Shown: piece by piece, positions 8,874 to 16,978 of the stretch
Position numbering within the stretch: position 1 is the stretch's first letter
How the letters are laid out: the number at the start of each line of letters is the position of its first letter
Position numbers and translations under genes: made by a program
The notes under the pieces: generated by a model
Told to the model about the DNA's origin: nothing
Databases searched by the model: none
Seen by the model: only the letters and a program-made list of their open reading frames with translations
DNA from: JAALKW01 sp963974485
GTDB taxonomy: Bacteria; Pseudomonadota; Gammaproteobacteria; Legionellales; Legionellaceae
Reading direction: 5' to 3'
Length of the DNA stretch: 38,779 bases
Assembly: GCA_963974485.1 (NCBI GenBank)
Contig: CAXBBS010000015.1
Coordinates: 1 to 38,779 of the forward strand

Positions 8874-9680
8874 TTAATAAAATATTTCTTTCAGTAAAAT
8901 ACTACATCCAAGCACTAACATAAACACGGCGAAGCCGCGTTTGAGTTTAACACCGTCAACACGTTGATTAAACTTAATACCTATCAACATGCCCAGCATC
9001 GCCAAACCTAAAAACGGCCCCAAAATAGACCAGTTAATATCAAGGCCTGCAATCAGCCAATCACCTTGAAACCCAAGCAACGAATTCACCGCAATCACGG
9101 CGAGCGATGTGCCTATCGCTTGCTTCATCGATAAGCCAAATAACATAATTAATACAGGAATAATTAAAAACCCGCCACCCGCTCCGACCAGTCCGGCAAG
9201 TACACCCACCATCCCACTACCCAAGCATAATTTTATTGGATGTTGGTATGGATCATACGGTGCCTGGTCTTTAGGCCTTGCAGCTACGGGCTTTAGCATA
9301 AGAGAACCCGTGAGCAACATCAAGAGCGCAAACAAGCTCATGATAAATGTACCTCTGGATAACACATATCCCCCTAAACTTAAGATAGGATCAGGTATCA
9401 CCGGAACAATAAAACCTCGGGTCAATAAAATCATCAAGGTTGAAGGCAAAACAAACACAAACGTCTCACGTGTTTTAATTAAACCTTGTCGCCAATAACT
9501 CACAACGCCAACAGCCGCTGTGCTACCCACCACTAAGAGTGAATAACCTGCGGCCATCAACGGTTTCATACCAAATATATACACTAAAATCGGAACCGTG
9601 AGCATAGAACCACCACTGCCAATTAACCCGAGCAGTAACCCCATAACACTGGAGAGAAAAAATCCAACCGCAATTAGCAT
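8874..9680 (-). CDS. TauE/SafE family sulfite/sulfur-compound exporter
   Basis: The 268-residue integral membrane protein has about eight transmembrane helices and the two internally related family motifs: G-S-G-G-S-M-L-T-V-P-I-L-V near the N-terminus and G-A-G-G-G-F-L-I-I-P-V-L in the middle. The frame extends two codons further to a TTG, but ATG at 9680 is the natural start. TauE/SafE proteins move sulfite, sulfoacetate, thiosulfate or related anions. The rhodanese gene just upstream (15-bp gap) fits a sulfur-handling pair. Two outer-membrane proteins follow in the same direction. Confidence 0.9.
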   Translation of the reverse strand: MLIAVGFFLSSVMGLLLGLIGSGGSMLTVPILVYIFGMKPLMAAGYSLLVVGSTAAVGVVSYWRQGLIKTRETFVFVLPSTLMILLTRGFIVPVIPDPILSLGGYVLSRGTFIMSLFALLMLLTGSLMLKPVAARPKDQAPYDPYQHPIKLCLGSGMVGVLAGLVGAGGGFLIIPVLIMLFGLSMKQAIGTSLAVIAVNSLLGFQGDWLIAGLDINWSILGPFLGLAMLGMLIGIKFNQRVDGVKLKRGFAVFMLVLGCSILLKEIFY

Positions 9681-9695
9681 ACACAAGCACTCACA

Positions 9696-10022
9696 TTAAG
9701 ATCCTGTCTTCACAGGATAACCGCATGCTATCCAGCCAAGAATACCGTCATCTAAATTATAAATTTCGAGCGACGCGTCTTCTTGTAAAAGTTGCTCGCA
9801 AGCAAACTGACTACGCTTACCCGAGCGACAATGCAACACAAGTTTACGTGCATGATTAGCTTCCGGCAACGCACTTAAGCTGATGGTTGCAAGGGGTATC
9901 AACGTTGCTTCAGCAATATTTTCAGATGCGTATTCAGCTGGTTCACGAACATCTATCACAAGCGCTTCATCCTGCTCAATCCATTGCTTTAACGTGGTTG
10001 CATCAATTTGTTTAATAGACAT
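9696..10022 (-). CDS. Single-domain rhodanese-like sulfurtransferase
   Basis: The 108-residue protein is one rhodanese domain. It shows the N-terminal L-V-I-D-V-R-E-P-A-E-Y motif and the active-site loop H-C-R-S-G-K-R with the catalytic Cys at residue 65, then the end motif N-L-D-D-G-I-L-G-W. Such GlpE/PspE-like proteins carry persulfide sulfur from thiosulfate or cysteine-derived donors. It heads a leftward cluster with the TauE/SafE exporter, which supports a role in sulfane-sulfur or sulfite handling. Confidence 0.92.
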   Translation of the reverse strand: MSIKQIDATTLKQWIEQDEALVIDVREPAEYASENIAEATLIPLATISLSALPEANHARKLVLHCRSGKRSQFACEQLLQEDASLEIYNLDDGILGWIACGYPVKTGS

Positions 10023-10051
10023 CGTCTTGTTCTCCAGATTAATTTACAAAA

Positions 10052-10321
10052 TTAATTCACAAAATGATAATAGGTTTCATCGTCTTTAATCATGCCTAAA
10101 TCATAACGCGCACGCTCTTCAAGCGCTTGGTCACCTGATTTTAATTCGGTAACATCGGCTTCAAGTGCACGATTACGCACCGCTAACGCCTGGTTCTTTG
10201 CTGCACGTTCGTTCATTTTTTTCTCAGCACGTAACCACGTTGGCAAGCTATCACCACCAAACCACAATTTATATTGTAGCCCCATCAATACCAATACAAG
10301 CCCTATGACAATAACGCGCAT
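10052..10321 (-). CDS. ftsB: Cell division protein FtsB
   Basis: The 89-residue protein fits FtsB: a single N-terminal membrane segment (M-R-V-I-V-I-G-L-V-L-V-L-M-G-L-Q-Y-K-L-W-F-G), a coiled coil and the C-terminal E-E-R-A-R-Y-D-L-G-M-I-K-x-x-E-T-Y-Y motif. The usual start is the ATG at 10321 with a strong GAGGGG upstream; the frame remains open to 10372 but those codons are not homologous. FtsB binds FtsL and FtsQ in the divisome and helps activate FtsWI. It is divergent from hemC, with 60 bp for both control regions. Confidence 0.93.
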   Translation of the reverse strand: MRVIVIGLVLVLMGLQYKLWFGGDSLPTWLRAEKKMNERAAKNQALAVRNRALEADVTELKSGDQALEERARYDLGMIKDDETYYHFVN

Positions 10322-10381
10322 ATTATCCCCTCTCAAAAGCATGTTATTATGACGCTTCATTCTCACACACATAAATGCCCT

Positions 10382-11329
10382 ATGTCACCTAAACATCAAG
10401 AACCGCTGCGTATCGCTACACGACAAAGTCCGCTTGCTCTCTGGCAAGCTCACTATGCTCGTGACAAACTTCTTCAACATTGGCCATCGCTCACCATCGA
10501 ACTCCTGCCCATGACCACGTCGGGTGATCGCTTTGCCGATAAAAAATTACTGGATATCGGTGGCAAAGGCTTATTCGTCAAAGAGCTCGAAGAAGCACTA
10601 CTCGACGGCCGAGCCGATCTTGCCGTGCACTCCATGAAAGATGTACCTACGCTATTTCCCGCGGGTCTCATACTCGACACCATTTTTGCACGACAAACAC
10701 CCACCGATGCCTTTGTGAGTAATCAATACCCAAGCCTCGCTTGCCTCCCGCAAGGTGCCGTAGTCGGAACCTCAAGCCTGCGACGTGAATCCCAATTGCT
10801 CGCCTTAAGACCCGACCTCAAGATCAAGCCTATTCGAGGTAACGTAGGCACGCGCTTAAATAAATTAGATACCGAAAACTACGACGCAATTATTTTAGCC
10901 GCCGCAGGCCTCGAACGCCTCGGTCTTGACGCGCGCATTCAAGAAACACTGCCGTGCAGTAGGATGCTCCCTTCTCCAGGGCAAGGAGCCTTAGGCATTG
11001 AATGCCGAGCAAACGATACGGTATTACAACAACTACTCGAACCGTTACACGATGCACATTCAGCCCTTTGTGTTCAAGCCGAGCGTACGGTGAACGCTAT
11101 GCTCGGTGGAACCTGTCACACACCCGTTGCTGTTTATTGCCGTGAAACGCAACATAAAAACCTCACATTGGACGCTTTGGTTGCCTCAGCCGATGGCACA
11201 ACCATCATTCGTGATACACAGGTAGGCACGCCCGATGAAATATTAGAACTTGCGGAGCTTTGCGCACGTACGCTGCTATCCAAAGGTGCTGCTGCCTTGC
11301 TCCAAGCACCCCCACCCGACCATGCATAG
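10382..11329 (+). CDS. hemC: Porphobilinogen deaminase (hydroxymethylbilane synthase)
   Basis: The protein (315 aa from the ATG at 10382) joins four porphobilinogen units into hydroxymethylbilane. Family motifs run in order: R-I-A-T-R-Q-S-P-L-A-L-W-Q near the start, G-G-K-G-L-F-V-K-E-L-E, A-V-H-S-M-K-D-V-P, G-T-S-S-L-R-R, G-N-V-x-T-R-L and P-S-P-G-Q-G-A-L-G-I-E-C-R. The dipyrromethane cofactor Cys is in G-G-T-C-H-T-P-V. An in-frame ATG at 10349 would add 11 residues; neither start has a good ribosome binding site, and 10382 gives an N-terminus closest to the E. coli enzyme. The 3' end overlaps hemD by 8 bp. Confidence 0.95.
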   Translation: MSPKHQEPLRIATRQSPLALWQAHYARDKLLQHWPSLTIELLPMTTSGDRFADKKLLDIGGKGLFVKELEEALLDGRADLAVHSMKDVPTLFPAGLILDTIFARQTPTDAFVSNQYPSLACLPQGAVVGTSSLRRESQLLALRPDLKIKPIRGNVGTRLNKLDTENYDAIILAAAGLERLGLDARIQETLPCSRMLPSPGQGALGIECRANDTVLQQLLEPLHDAHSALCVQAERTVNAMLGGTCHTPVAVYCRETQHKNLTLDALVASADGTTIIRDTQVGTPDEILELAELCARTLLSKGAAALLQAPPPDHA

Positions 11330-12083
11330 CGTCCACACGTTAGAAAAATTGCGTGTATTAAACACACGTCCTAAACAACAAGCATCTTCACTGGCACAAG
11401 CGATTGAAGATGCCGGTGGTATCTCGATTAATTTACCTCTTCTCGAGATTAAACCTACAGAAATCATCTGGAAAAAAAATTTAAATAATATATACGCCGC
11501 AATTTTTACAAGCCCAAACGCTGTTCACGCTTTTTTTGCGAGTATAGCACCGCAGATTTGGCCCCATAAAATAAAGCTCTTAGCCATCGGCCAAGGCACA
11601 GCTCAAGCGCTGATGCAGCACGGTTTACCTGCGCCTACTTGCCCTAAACAACCCAACAGCGAGCATCTGCTTATGCTCGATGTCTTACACACGAGCCAAA
11701 TCCAAAATAAAAACATAGTACTCATCAAAGGTCTGGGCGGACGTACCTTAATCAACACTGCATTAACCGCGCGTGGCGCAGATGTAAGCATTCTCGCTGT
11801 ATATCAACGCGCCTTACCACAGCATAATAAAAAACGTATCCAAACACTCTGGTATGAAGACGCCGTCGATATTATACTGATAACAAGTGAAACAGCGCTT
11901 GTTCATTTATTTAAATTATTTGAACCCTTTGGCGAGGAAGCACGCGCGTGGCTTTGCGGTAAACCTTACGTGGTCATCAGTGAGCGTTTGCGTAAAGCAG
12001 CATACGAACGCGGCATACATACCGTCATCGTGAGTTCATATGAACGTATCATACATCAGCTACTAAGCTATTCATCATCATAA
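11322..12083 (+). CDS. hemD: Uroporphyrinogen-III synthase
   Basis: The 253-residue protein starts at the ATG at 11322, overlapping the hemC stop. HemD is poorly conserved, but V-L-N-T-R-P near the start, F-T-S-P-N-A-V at about residue 60, I-K-G-L-G-G-R in the middle and I-I-L-I-T-S-E-T-A later are its typical landmarks (R-P, T-S-x-N-A-V, G-x-x-G-R, T-S). It closes hydroxymethylbilane with inversion of ring D to give uroporphyrinogen III. Position directly after hemC and before hemX confirms the call. A long upstream in-frame extension to 11250 is inside hemC and is not used. Confidence 0.92.
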   Translation: MHSVHTLEKLRVLNTRPKQQASSLAQAIEDAGGISINLPLLEIKPTEIIWKKNLNNIYAAIFTSPNAVHAFFASIAPQIWPHKIKLLAIGQGTAQALMQHGLPAPTCPKQPNSEHLLMLDVLHTSQIQNKNIVLIKGLGGRTLINTALTARGADVSILAVYQRALPQHNKKRIQTLWYEDAVDIILITSETALVHLFKLFEPFGEEARAWLCGKPYVVISERLRKAAYERGIHTVIVSSYERIIHQLLSYSSS

Positions 12084-12108
12084 TCATAATCATAAGGATC
12101 ATGACGTC

Positions 12109-13128
12109 ATGGCAGCATCCATCCCCTCAGAACAAAACGCAAAACCCAAGCCTTCAGCACCCAAAAATATCGCTGGGTTGGTTGCCCTATGTGCGATGCT
12201 ACTCGCGATCGCAGCACTGTTGATGAATTGGCAACTAACCCAAACCATCAAACACAAAACAGATACCTTCGACACCGAGCTTGACCAGCTTAACGAGCAA
12301 CAAACAGCGCACGAAGCCCGTCTAGAAGATCAATATCTCAGCACTCAAAAAGCCCAAGCTACCTGGCAACATAAACTTGATACCTTGAGTACTTCTCTGG
12401 AAACCACGCGTAAAGAATACAATAATTTATCAGATGACTGGCGCTTATCAAAAGCACGTCACCTACTTGAACTGGCAGCTATTAACGCACACTGGAGCAA
12501 CGATAAAGATACAACCGTTGCGATGCTTCGTGAGGCGGATACAATTTTAGCGCCCATTCATAACCCGAAGCTTATTGCTGTGCGTGAGGGCTTAGCACAC
12601 GACCTAACGGAGCAACTCAGCGCACCAACAACCGATATGACTGCATTGCTGACACAACTCAGTGCCATTCAAGCAAGAACGTTTCATCTTCCGGTGGCCC
12701 CCATACCCACAGAAGCCACACCGGATACGCGTCCAGAAAAACCTAATCGCATGGATATTTTCACACAATTTTTAAAAAACCTGGTGGTTGTTCGCTATAA
12801 CACGGAGACCCTGGACCCCAAGCCCACCTTAGCCTATGAAGCCATGTTGCGTGCAACGGTTCGCCTCAACCTTCAAGAAGCAGCATGGGCCATTTTAGAG
12901 CGTAACGATGCGGTGTATCATGTTGCATTAGCTCAAGCGATCACCAATATCGAACACACGTTTTCATCTGAGGCTACATCAACCCAAGCCTTAATTCAGC
13001 AAATCAAGCAACTTGATACAGCGCAATTACATGCGGAGAGTATCATGCCAGACCAAGCGTTAACGGCCTTAAATCATCTACTCTCGACGCCAGCGCCAGC
13101 AGAGCACGAAGGAGAACATGCCTTATGA
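12109..13128 (+). CDS. hemX: HemX family membrane-anchored protein
   Basis: The 339-residue protein has a cytosolic N-terminus rich in Pro/Lys/Ala, one membrane helix (about residues 22-42) and a coiled coil (45-115). A helical domain follows with W-R-L-S-K-A-R-H-L-L-E-L-A, a stretch conserved in HemX. Databases often label this family uroporphyrin-III C-methyltransferase, but there is no methyltransferase fold, and its role in the hem operon is structural or regulatory at best. AAGGA lies 10 nt before the ATG. hemY begins inside its last codons (ATGA overlap), indicating translational coupling. Confidence 0.9.
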   Translation: MAASIPSEQNAKPKPSAPKNIAGLVALCAMLLAIAALLMNWQLTQTIKHKTDTFDTELDQLNEQQTAHEARLEDQYLSTQKAQATWQHKLDTLSTSLETTRKEYNNLSDDWRLSKARHLLELAAINAHWSNDKDTTVAMLREADTILAPIHNPKLIAVREGLAHDLTEQLSAPTTDMTALLTQLSAIQARTFHLPVAPIPTEATPDTRPEKPNRMDIFTQFLKNLVVVRYNTETLDPKPTLAYEAMLRATVRLNLQEAAWAILERNDAVYHVALAQAITNIEHTFSSEATSTQALIQQIKQLDTAQLHAESIMPDQALTALNHLLSTPAPAEHEGEHAL

Positions 13129-14312
13129 TTAGAATGCTTCTTATTTTACTTGTGCTTTTTGTCTCCATCTGGCTTGGTCTTTATTTACATGGCGATCCAG
13201 GATACATCTTACTGGTGTTTCGTCATTGGACGCTTGAAACCACGGTATGGGTTGCTGTTGGTGCGGTTTTTCTTAGTTTTGCTTTACTCCATCTTTTCTT
13301 TTTGTCGTACAGAAAAACCATTCACTTACCGGCATCTTGGCATCATTGGCGGGTGAAACACCGTGCTGGACGCGCACGTAATAAAACAACCCAAGGTTTG
13401 ATTGAATTCAGCGAAGGGCATTGGAAATTAGCGAAAACACATTTAATGCAGGCGCTTCCGAATGCCGACACGCCACTGATCAATTACTTGATTGCTGCAC
13501 GCGCCGCGCAAGAGTTAGGCGATTCTAAATTACGTGATGATTACTTACGTGAAGCGCAGCAGTCTATGCCTGACGCAAAAATTGCGGTTGAACTGACGCA
13601 AGCACAACTTCAAATTGCGCATCAACAATGGGAGCAAGCACTCGCCACGTTACGCCACCTCCATGATTTATCCCCGCGTCATCCTTATGTACTAAAATTA
13701 CTCGCGCGCCTCTATGAAGCGATTGGTGATTGGCCTCAACTGATTCAGCTCTTACCCGATCTTACCCGTCATAAAGCTCTATCCAACACTGATTTTAATG
13801 CGCTACAACACCGTGCTTATCTTGGGGGCATGCGTGGCTATGTTCAACACGCTCAGTGGGAAGAACTTAACAAGCTTGTTGACAACTTACCTAAAAAATT
13901 AAAACATGACCCTGAGCTTATCGCAATCTATAGTCGCGCACTCATGCAACAAAACAAAGATGCAGAAGCCGAAACGGCTTTACGCCGCGCGTTCCAAAAA
14001 AACTATCATGATAATTTAATCACCTGCTACAGCGAGCTCAACCCTGCATGCGCGAGGCTTCATGTGCTTGAATCGTTACTGAAGCATCATGCACATTCAC
14101 CGGCCCTGCACCGTTGCCTCGGAAAATTTTATACAGCCCAAAAACTCTGGGGTAAAGCACGCACGCATCTGGATCAAAGTTTAGTGCTTTCTGAGATGCC
14201 TGAGACGTATGCTGTGCTGGGTGAGTTACTCGAAGCACTTGATGATATATCAGGCGCATTTTCAGCCTACCAACAGGGTTTAAACAAAGCCTTAGCGCTT
14301 AAACCCCAATAA
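13125..14312 (+). CDS. hemY: HemY protein, membrane TPR protein of the hem operon
   Basis: The 395-residue protein begins with two membrane helices (about residues 3-20 and 35-58) and the typical Y-L-H-G-D-P-G-Y motif. Tetratricopeptide-like helices follow, including L-A-R-L-Y-E-A-I-G-D-W and a C-terminal G-K-A-R-T-H-L-D-Q-S-L. It is the gammaproteobacterial HemY of the hemCDXY operon, unrelated to the protoporphyrinogen oxidase also called HemY. It overlaps hemX by 4 bp. Function is thought to be coordination of late heme synthesis at the inner membrane; this comes from family knowledge, not the sequence. Confidence 0.92.
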   Translation: MIRMLLILLVLFVSIWLGLYLHGDPGYILLVFRHWTLETTVWVAVGAVFLSFALLHLFFLSYRKTIHLPASWHHWRVKHRAGRARNKTTQGLIEFSEGHWKLAKTHLMQALPNADTPLINYLIAARAAQELGDSKLRDDYLREAQQSMPDAKIAVELTQAQLQIAHQQWEQALATLRHLHDLSPRHPYVLKLLARLYEAIGDWPQLIQLLPDLTRHKALSNTDFNALQHRAYLGGMRGYVQHAQWEELNKLVDNLPKKLKHDPELIAIYSRALMQQNKDAEAETALRRAFQKNYHDNLITCYSELNPACARLHVLESLLKHHAHSPALHRCLGKFYTAQKLWGKARTHLDQSLVLSEMPETYAVLGELLEALDDISGAFSAYQQGLNKALALKPQ

Positions 14313-14350
14313 AATAAGTTCTGCTCGAGCAAAGGCTTGATAGCAAACGC

Positions 14351-15949
14351 TTACGTGCCCCGGGGTTTGTTAGCATCCTGATCTTCGGGCATGGTGCTAT
14401 CGGCATTGCTTTGATTCGTTGACGAGTCAAAAAAATCAAGGCGCCTCTGAGGAACTGCATTCACCTCGGCACGAGGCGCGATGTGTTTTTTCATAAAGAC
14501 ACGGACAAATTGTTCAGGCTTTCCCTGTCCTATCACAGCATTAAAATTAGCTTGTGCATCTTTTCCGGCTAAAAAACCTACGCTGCTACCATCTACTACA
14601 AAGGCTTTGTATAAAGCGATAAGGTTTGGATGCCCTACCACTGCATCTCGATTCGCTTGCGCATCATCTCCGGATAAAAGACCGGCTTTGTTCAGGGTTT
14701 TAAGTACGTCAGCAACGACGATAGGGTATTTATGCGCTACCACAATATCTCGATAAATGTGCGCATCCTTTCCAGATAAAAGCTTGTTGTTCTTGAGGGT
14801 TGCAAGGGCGTGAGCAACATCGTTAGGCTTTTCATGCGCTACCACAATATCTCGATAAATTTGCGCATCCTCTCCAGCTAGAAGGCCTGCGTTTTTGAGG
14901 GTACAAAGGGCCTTCGCAATGACTTCAGGGTTTTTATGCCCTACAACAGCTTTAAAATTAGCTTGTGCACCATCAGATGCGCCATCATAAGAAGATAGAA
15001 GATTTTCTTTATTAAGCATTTTAATGGCCTTATTCAGCCAGTAAGGGGATGAATGCCCTACCACAGCTTTAAAATTAGCCTGCGCATCAACTCCGGATAG
15101 CAGTCCTACAATTTCGAGGGATTTAAGGACCGAAGCAACGGAGCTAAGCTTGTTACCTTCTCCATAAGCATGTCTTACATCAGTATATTTTGCCACTGCA
15201 TTTCGATTATCCGGCGCATCAACTCCGGATAGAAGGCCTACTTTTTTGAGGGTACAAAGGACCCCCGCAATGACTTCAGGGTTTGGATGCACTACCACAA
15301 TCTCTCGATAAATGTGCGCATCACCTCCTGATAGAAGGCCTGCTTTTTTGAGGGTACAAAGGGCCTTCGCAATGGAGGCAGGATTTTCATGCCCTACCAC
15401 AGCTTTAAAATTGGCTTGTGCATCATCATCATATATAAGATCTTTGTAATCGTTATGTTTAAGAGCACCAAGAAGAAGGGAAGGAAATGCATGCTCTACC
15501 ACAGCATCAAAATTAGCCTTCGCATCATCTCCCGATAGAAGTCCTGCAATTTCGAGGGATTTAAGGACCGAAGCAACGGAGCTAAGCTTTTTATCTTCTA
15601 CATCAACACGTTTTACATCAGCATATTCTGCCACAGCATCAAAATTAGCCTGCGCATCAACTCCGGATAGAAGGCCTGACGTTTGAAGGGTTTGAAGTGT
15701 ACCGATGAGCTTGTGATCGAAAAATCGTTTAAGTGAAACAAAAAACCATGCCCGAAAAAAACCCGTGTGCTTTACATAGGCCTGATAAACCTCAAAGGCG
15801 CTCTCAGTCGTTGGATTTGAATTATCCATCGCGTCGAGCTTAGCTGCCAGTGCACGTGAAAAAAATATTCTCCTGTACCAAGGTAGGTTATCGTAATCTT
15901 TTTTTAATCGAATGAAGACCCTTTCATTTTCTTTGGTCCCAAAGCTCAT
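14351..15949 (-). CDS. Helical repeat protein with eleven ~34-residue repeats, unknown function
   Basis: The 532-residue protein has a basic-aromatic N-terminal domain (1-92, with L-P-W-Y-R-R-I-F-F-S), then eleven units at 93-489. Typical unit: L-L-S-G-x-D-A-Q-A-N-F-x-A-V-V-G-H-x-N-P-x-x-I-A-x-A-L-x-T-L-K-K-A-G. Unit lengths are 44, 35, 33, 34, 44, 34, 39, 34, 34, 35 and 31; units 1 and 5 share a 10-residue insertion, pointing to block duplication. Each unit reads as helix (D-A-Q-A-N-F-x-A-V-V), short variable loop (H-x-x-P) and helix (I-A-x-A-L-x-T-L). The tail (490-532) is polar and probably disordered. GGAGAA lies before the ATG. I recall similar repeats in unstudied Legionellales proteins; no function is assigned. 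An effector or scaffold role is only inferred. Confidence 0.85.
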   Translation of the reverse strand: MSFGTKENERVFIRLKKDYDNLPWYRRIFFSRALAAKLDAMDNSNPTTESAFEVYQAYVKHTGFFRAWFFVSLKRFFDHKLIGTLQTLQTSGLLSGVDAQANFDAVAEYADVKRVDVEDKKLSSVASVLKSLEIAGLLSGDDAKANFDAVVEHAFPSLLLGALKHNDYKDLIYDDDAQANFKAVVGHENPASIAKALCTLKKAGLLSGGDAHIYREIVVVHPNPEVIAGVLCTLKKVGLLSGVDAPDNRNAVAKYTDVRHAYGEGNKLSSVASVLKSLEIVGLLSGVDAQANFKAVVGHSSPYWLNKAIKMLNKENLLSSYDGASDGAQANFKAVVGHKNPEVIAKALCTLKNAGLLAGEDAQIYRDIVVAHEKPNDVAHALATLKNNKLLSGKDAHIYRDIVVAHKYPIVVADVLKTLNKAGLLSGDDAQANRDAVVGHPNLIALYKAFVVDGSSVGFLAGKDAQANFNAVIGQGKPEQFVRVFMKKHIAPRAEVNAVPQRRLDFFDSSTNQSNADSTMPEDQDANKPRGT

Positions 15950-16049
15950 CGTAGTTTCTCCAGTAAGAGACGAGCATTTGCCTTACCCATCCAGGCTCAT
16001 GCTCTAAAAAACTTAACTACACTAATTGTATCATATAAATACACGAAGT

Positions 16050-16080
16050 AAAATTAAAAAACCCTTAATTGATTGGGTAT
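16050..16080 (-). terminator. Possible intrinsic terminator downstream of the FAH-family gene
   Basis: Read on the minus strand, an ACCC...GGGT stem (16061-16064 with 16075-16078) is followed by a run of six T and an AT-rich tail. The stem is short, so this is a weak candidate. The rest of the 162-bp interval to the repeat-protein gene shows nothing else recognisable. Confidence 0.35.
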
Positions 16081-16111
16081 TAATCAAAAAATACTGAAAA
16101 CAAGCTAAACA

Positions 16112-16969
16112 TCAAAGCTCATGAATGACCGTTTGCCTTTGCGTGCCTAAGCCATCAATGGATAAAACCACTTCGTCGCCAGGCTTAAGATATTGATCTT
16201 CACCCCAAAATTTTGCATTGCCTGGGGCTGAACCCATCGAAATAATATCGCCAGGATAAAGCGTAAAGTATTGGCTGACATAGCTCACAACAGCCGTATT
16301 ATTATTAATATAATCACGGGTATTAAATGCTTGACGTAATTGATTGTTCACCCATAAATTAATATTTAATTGATTCGGATCATCAATCTCATCTTTCGTA
16401 ACAATATATGGGCCAATAGGTGCAGCATTATCAAAGCACTTGCCTTTGGTAAATTGTGAATCACCGCATTCTAATTGCAAAAATCGCTCCGACAAATCAT
16501 TGACACAGGTGTAACCAAAAATATAATCACGCGCATCTTCTTGCTGAATATATTTACCTTGCTTTCCAATCACAATGCCAAGCTCCGCTTCCCAGTCTAA
16601 TTTCTGGGTCATTCGTGTATATAAAATAGGATCGTGAGGACCACATATGGCAGATGTCGGCTTCATAAAAAGCAGCATATCTTGTTTTGGCATTAAGGCG
16701 AGCCCAAGCTCTCGTGTATGCAATGCCGAGTTAAGCCCTACGCAAATTAATTTTCCTGGACGACCTAAACATGCCGCAATATGAACCGAAGAATCGAGTA
16801 TAGGAAGCGTTTCAACATCCAAGGCTTGAAGATATTGTAAGCCTGCCTCATCCGGCAGATGATGTGGGTCTAAATCAACAAGATGTTCAGACAAACCACG
16901 TAATATTCCCGAAGAATCCAACATCCCTGGTTTTTCATAACCCTGCTCACCATACCTAAACAGCTTCAT
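16112..16969 (-). CDS. Fumarylacetoacetate hydrolase (FAH) family protein
   Basis: The 285-residue protein has the FAH C-terminal fold. Landmarks are C-V-G-L-N-S-A-L-H-T-R-E-L (about 76-88), the metal-ligand motif D-W-E-A-E-L-G-I-V-I-G (125-135), G-Y-T-C-V-N-D-L-S-E-R, then F-T-K-G-K-C-F-D-N-A-A-P-I-G-P-Y-I-V and P-G-D-I-I-S-M-G-S-A-P-G. Members cleave or decarboxylate beta-diketo acids: fumarylpyruvate hydrolase, 2-hydroxyhepta-2,4-diene-1,7-dioate isomerase, ureidoglycolate lyase-like and oxaloacetate decarboxylase activities. The substrate cannot be assigned. It lies 9 bp after the DUF1704 gene, so the two are probably one transcript. Confidence 0.9.
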   Translation of the reverse strand: MKLFRYGEQGYEKPGMLDSSGILRGLSEHLVDLDPHHLPDEAGLQYLQALDVETLPILDSSVHIAACLGRPGKLICVGLNSALHTRELGLALMPKQDMLLFMKPTSAICGPHDPILYTRMTQKLDWEAELGIVIGKQGKYIQQEDARDYIFGYTCVNDLSERFLQLECGDSQFTKGKCFDNAAPIGPYIVTKDEIDDPNQLNINLWVNNQLRQAFNTRDYINNNTAVVSYVSQYFTLYPGDIISMGSAPGNAKFWGEDQYLKPGDEVVLSIDGLGTQRQTVIHEL

Positions 16970-16978
16970 ATTTTCACC

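Noticed and set aside
9109..9498. 129-codon open frame on the plus strand
   Set aside because: It is antisense to the TauE/SafE gene, whose membrane motifs are clear, and its product is a low-complexity Pro/Asn/Thr sequence.
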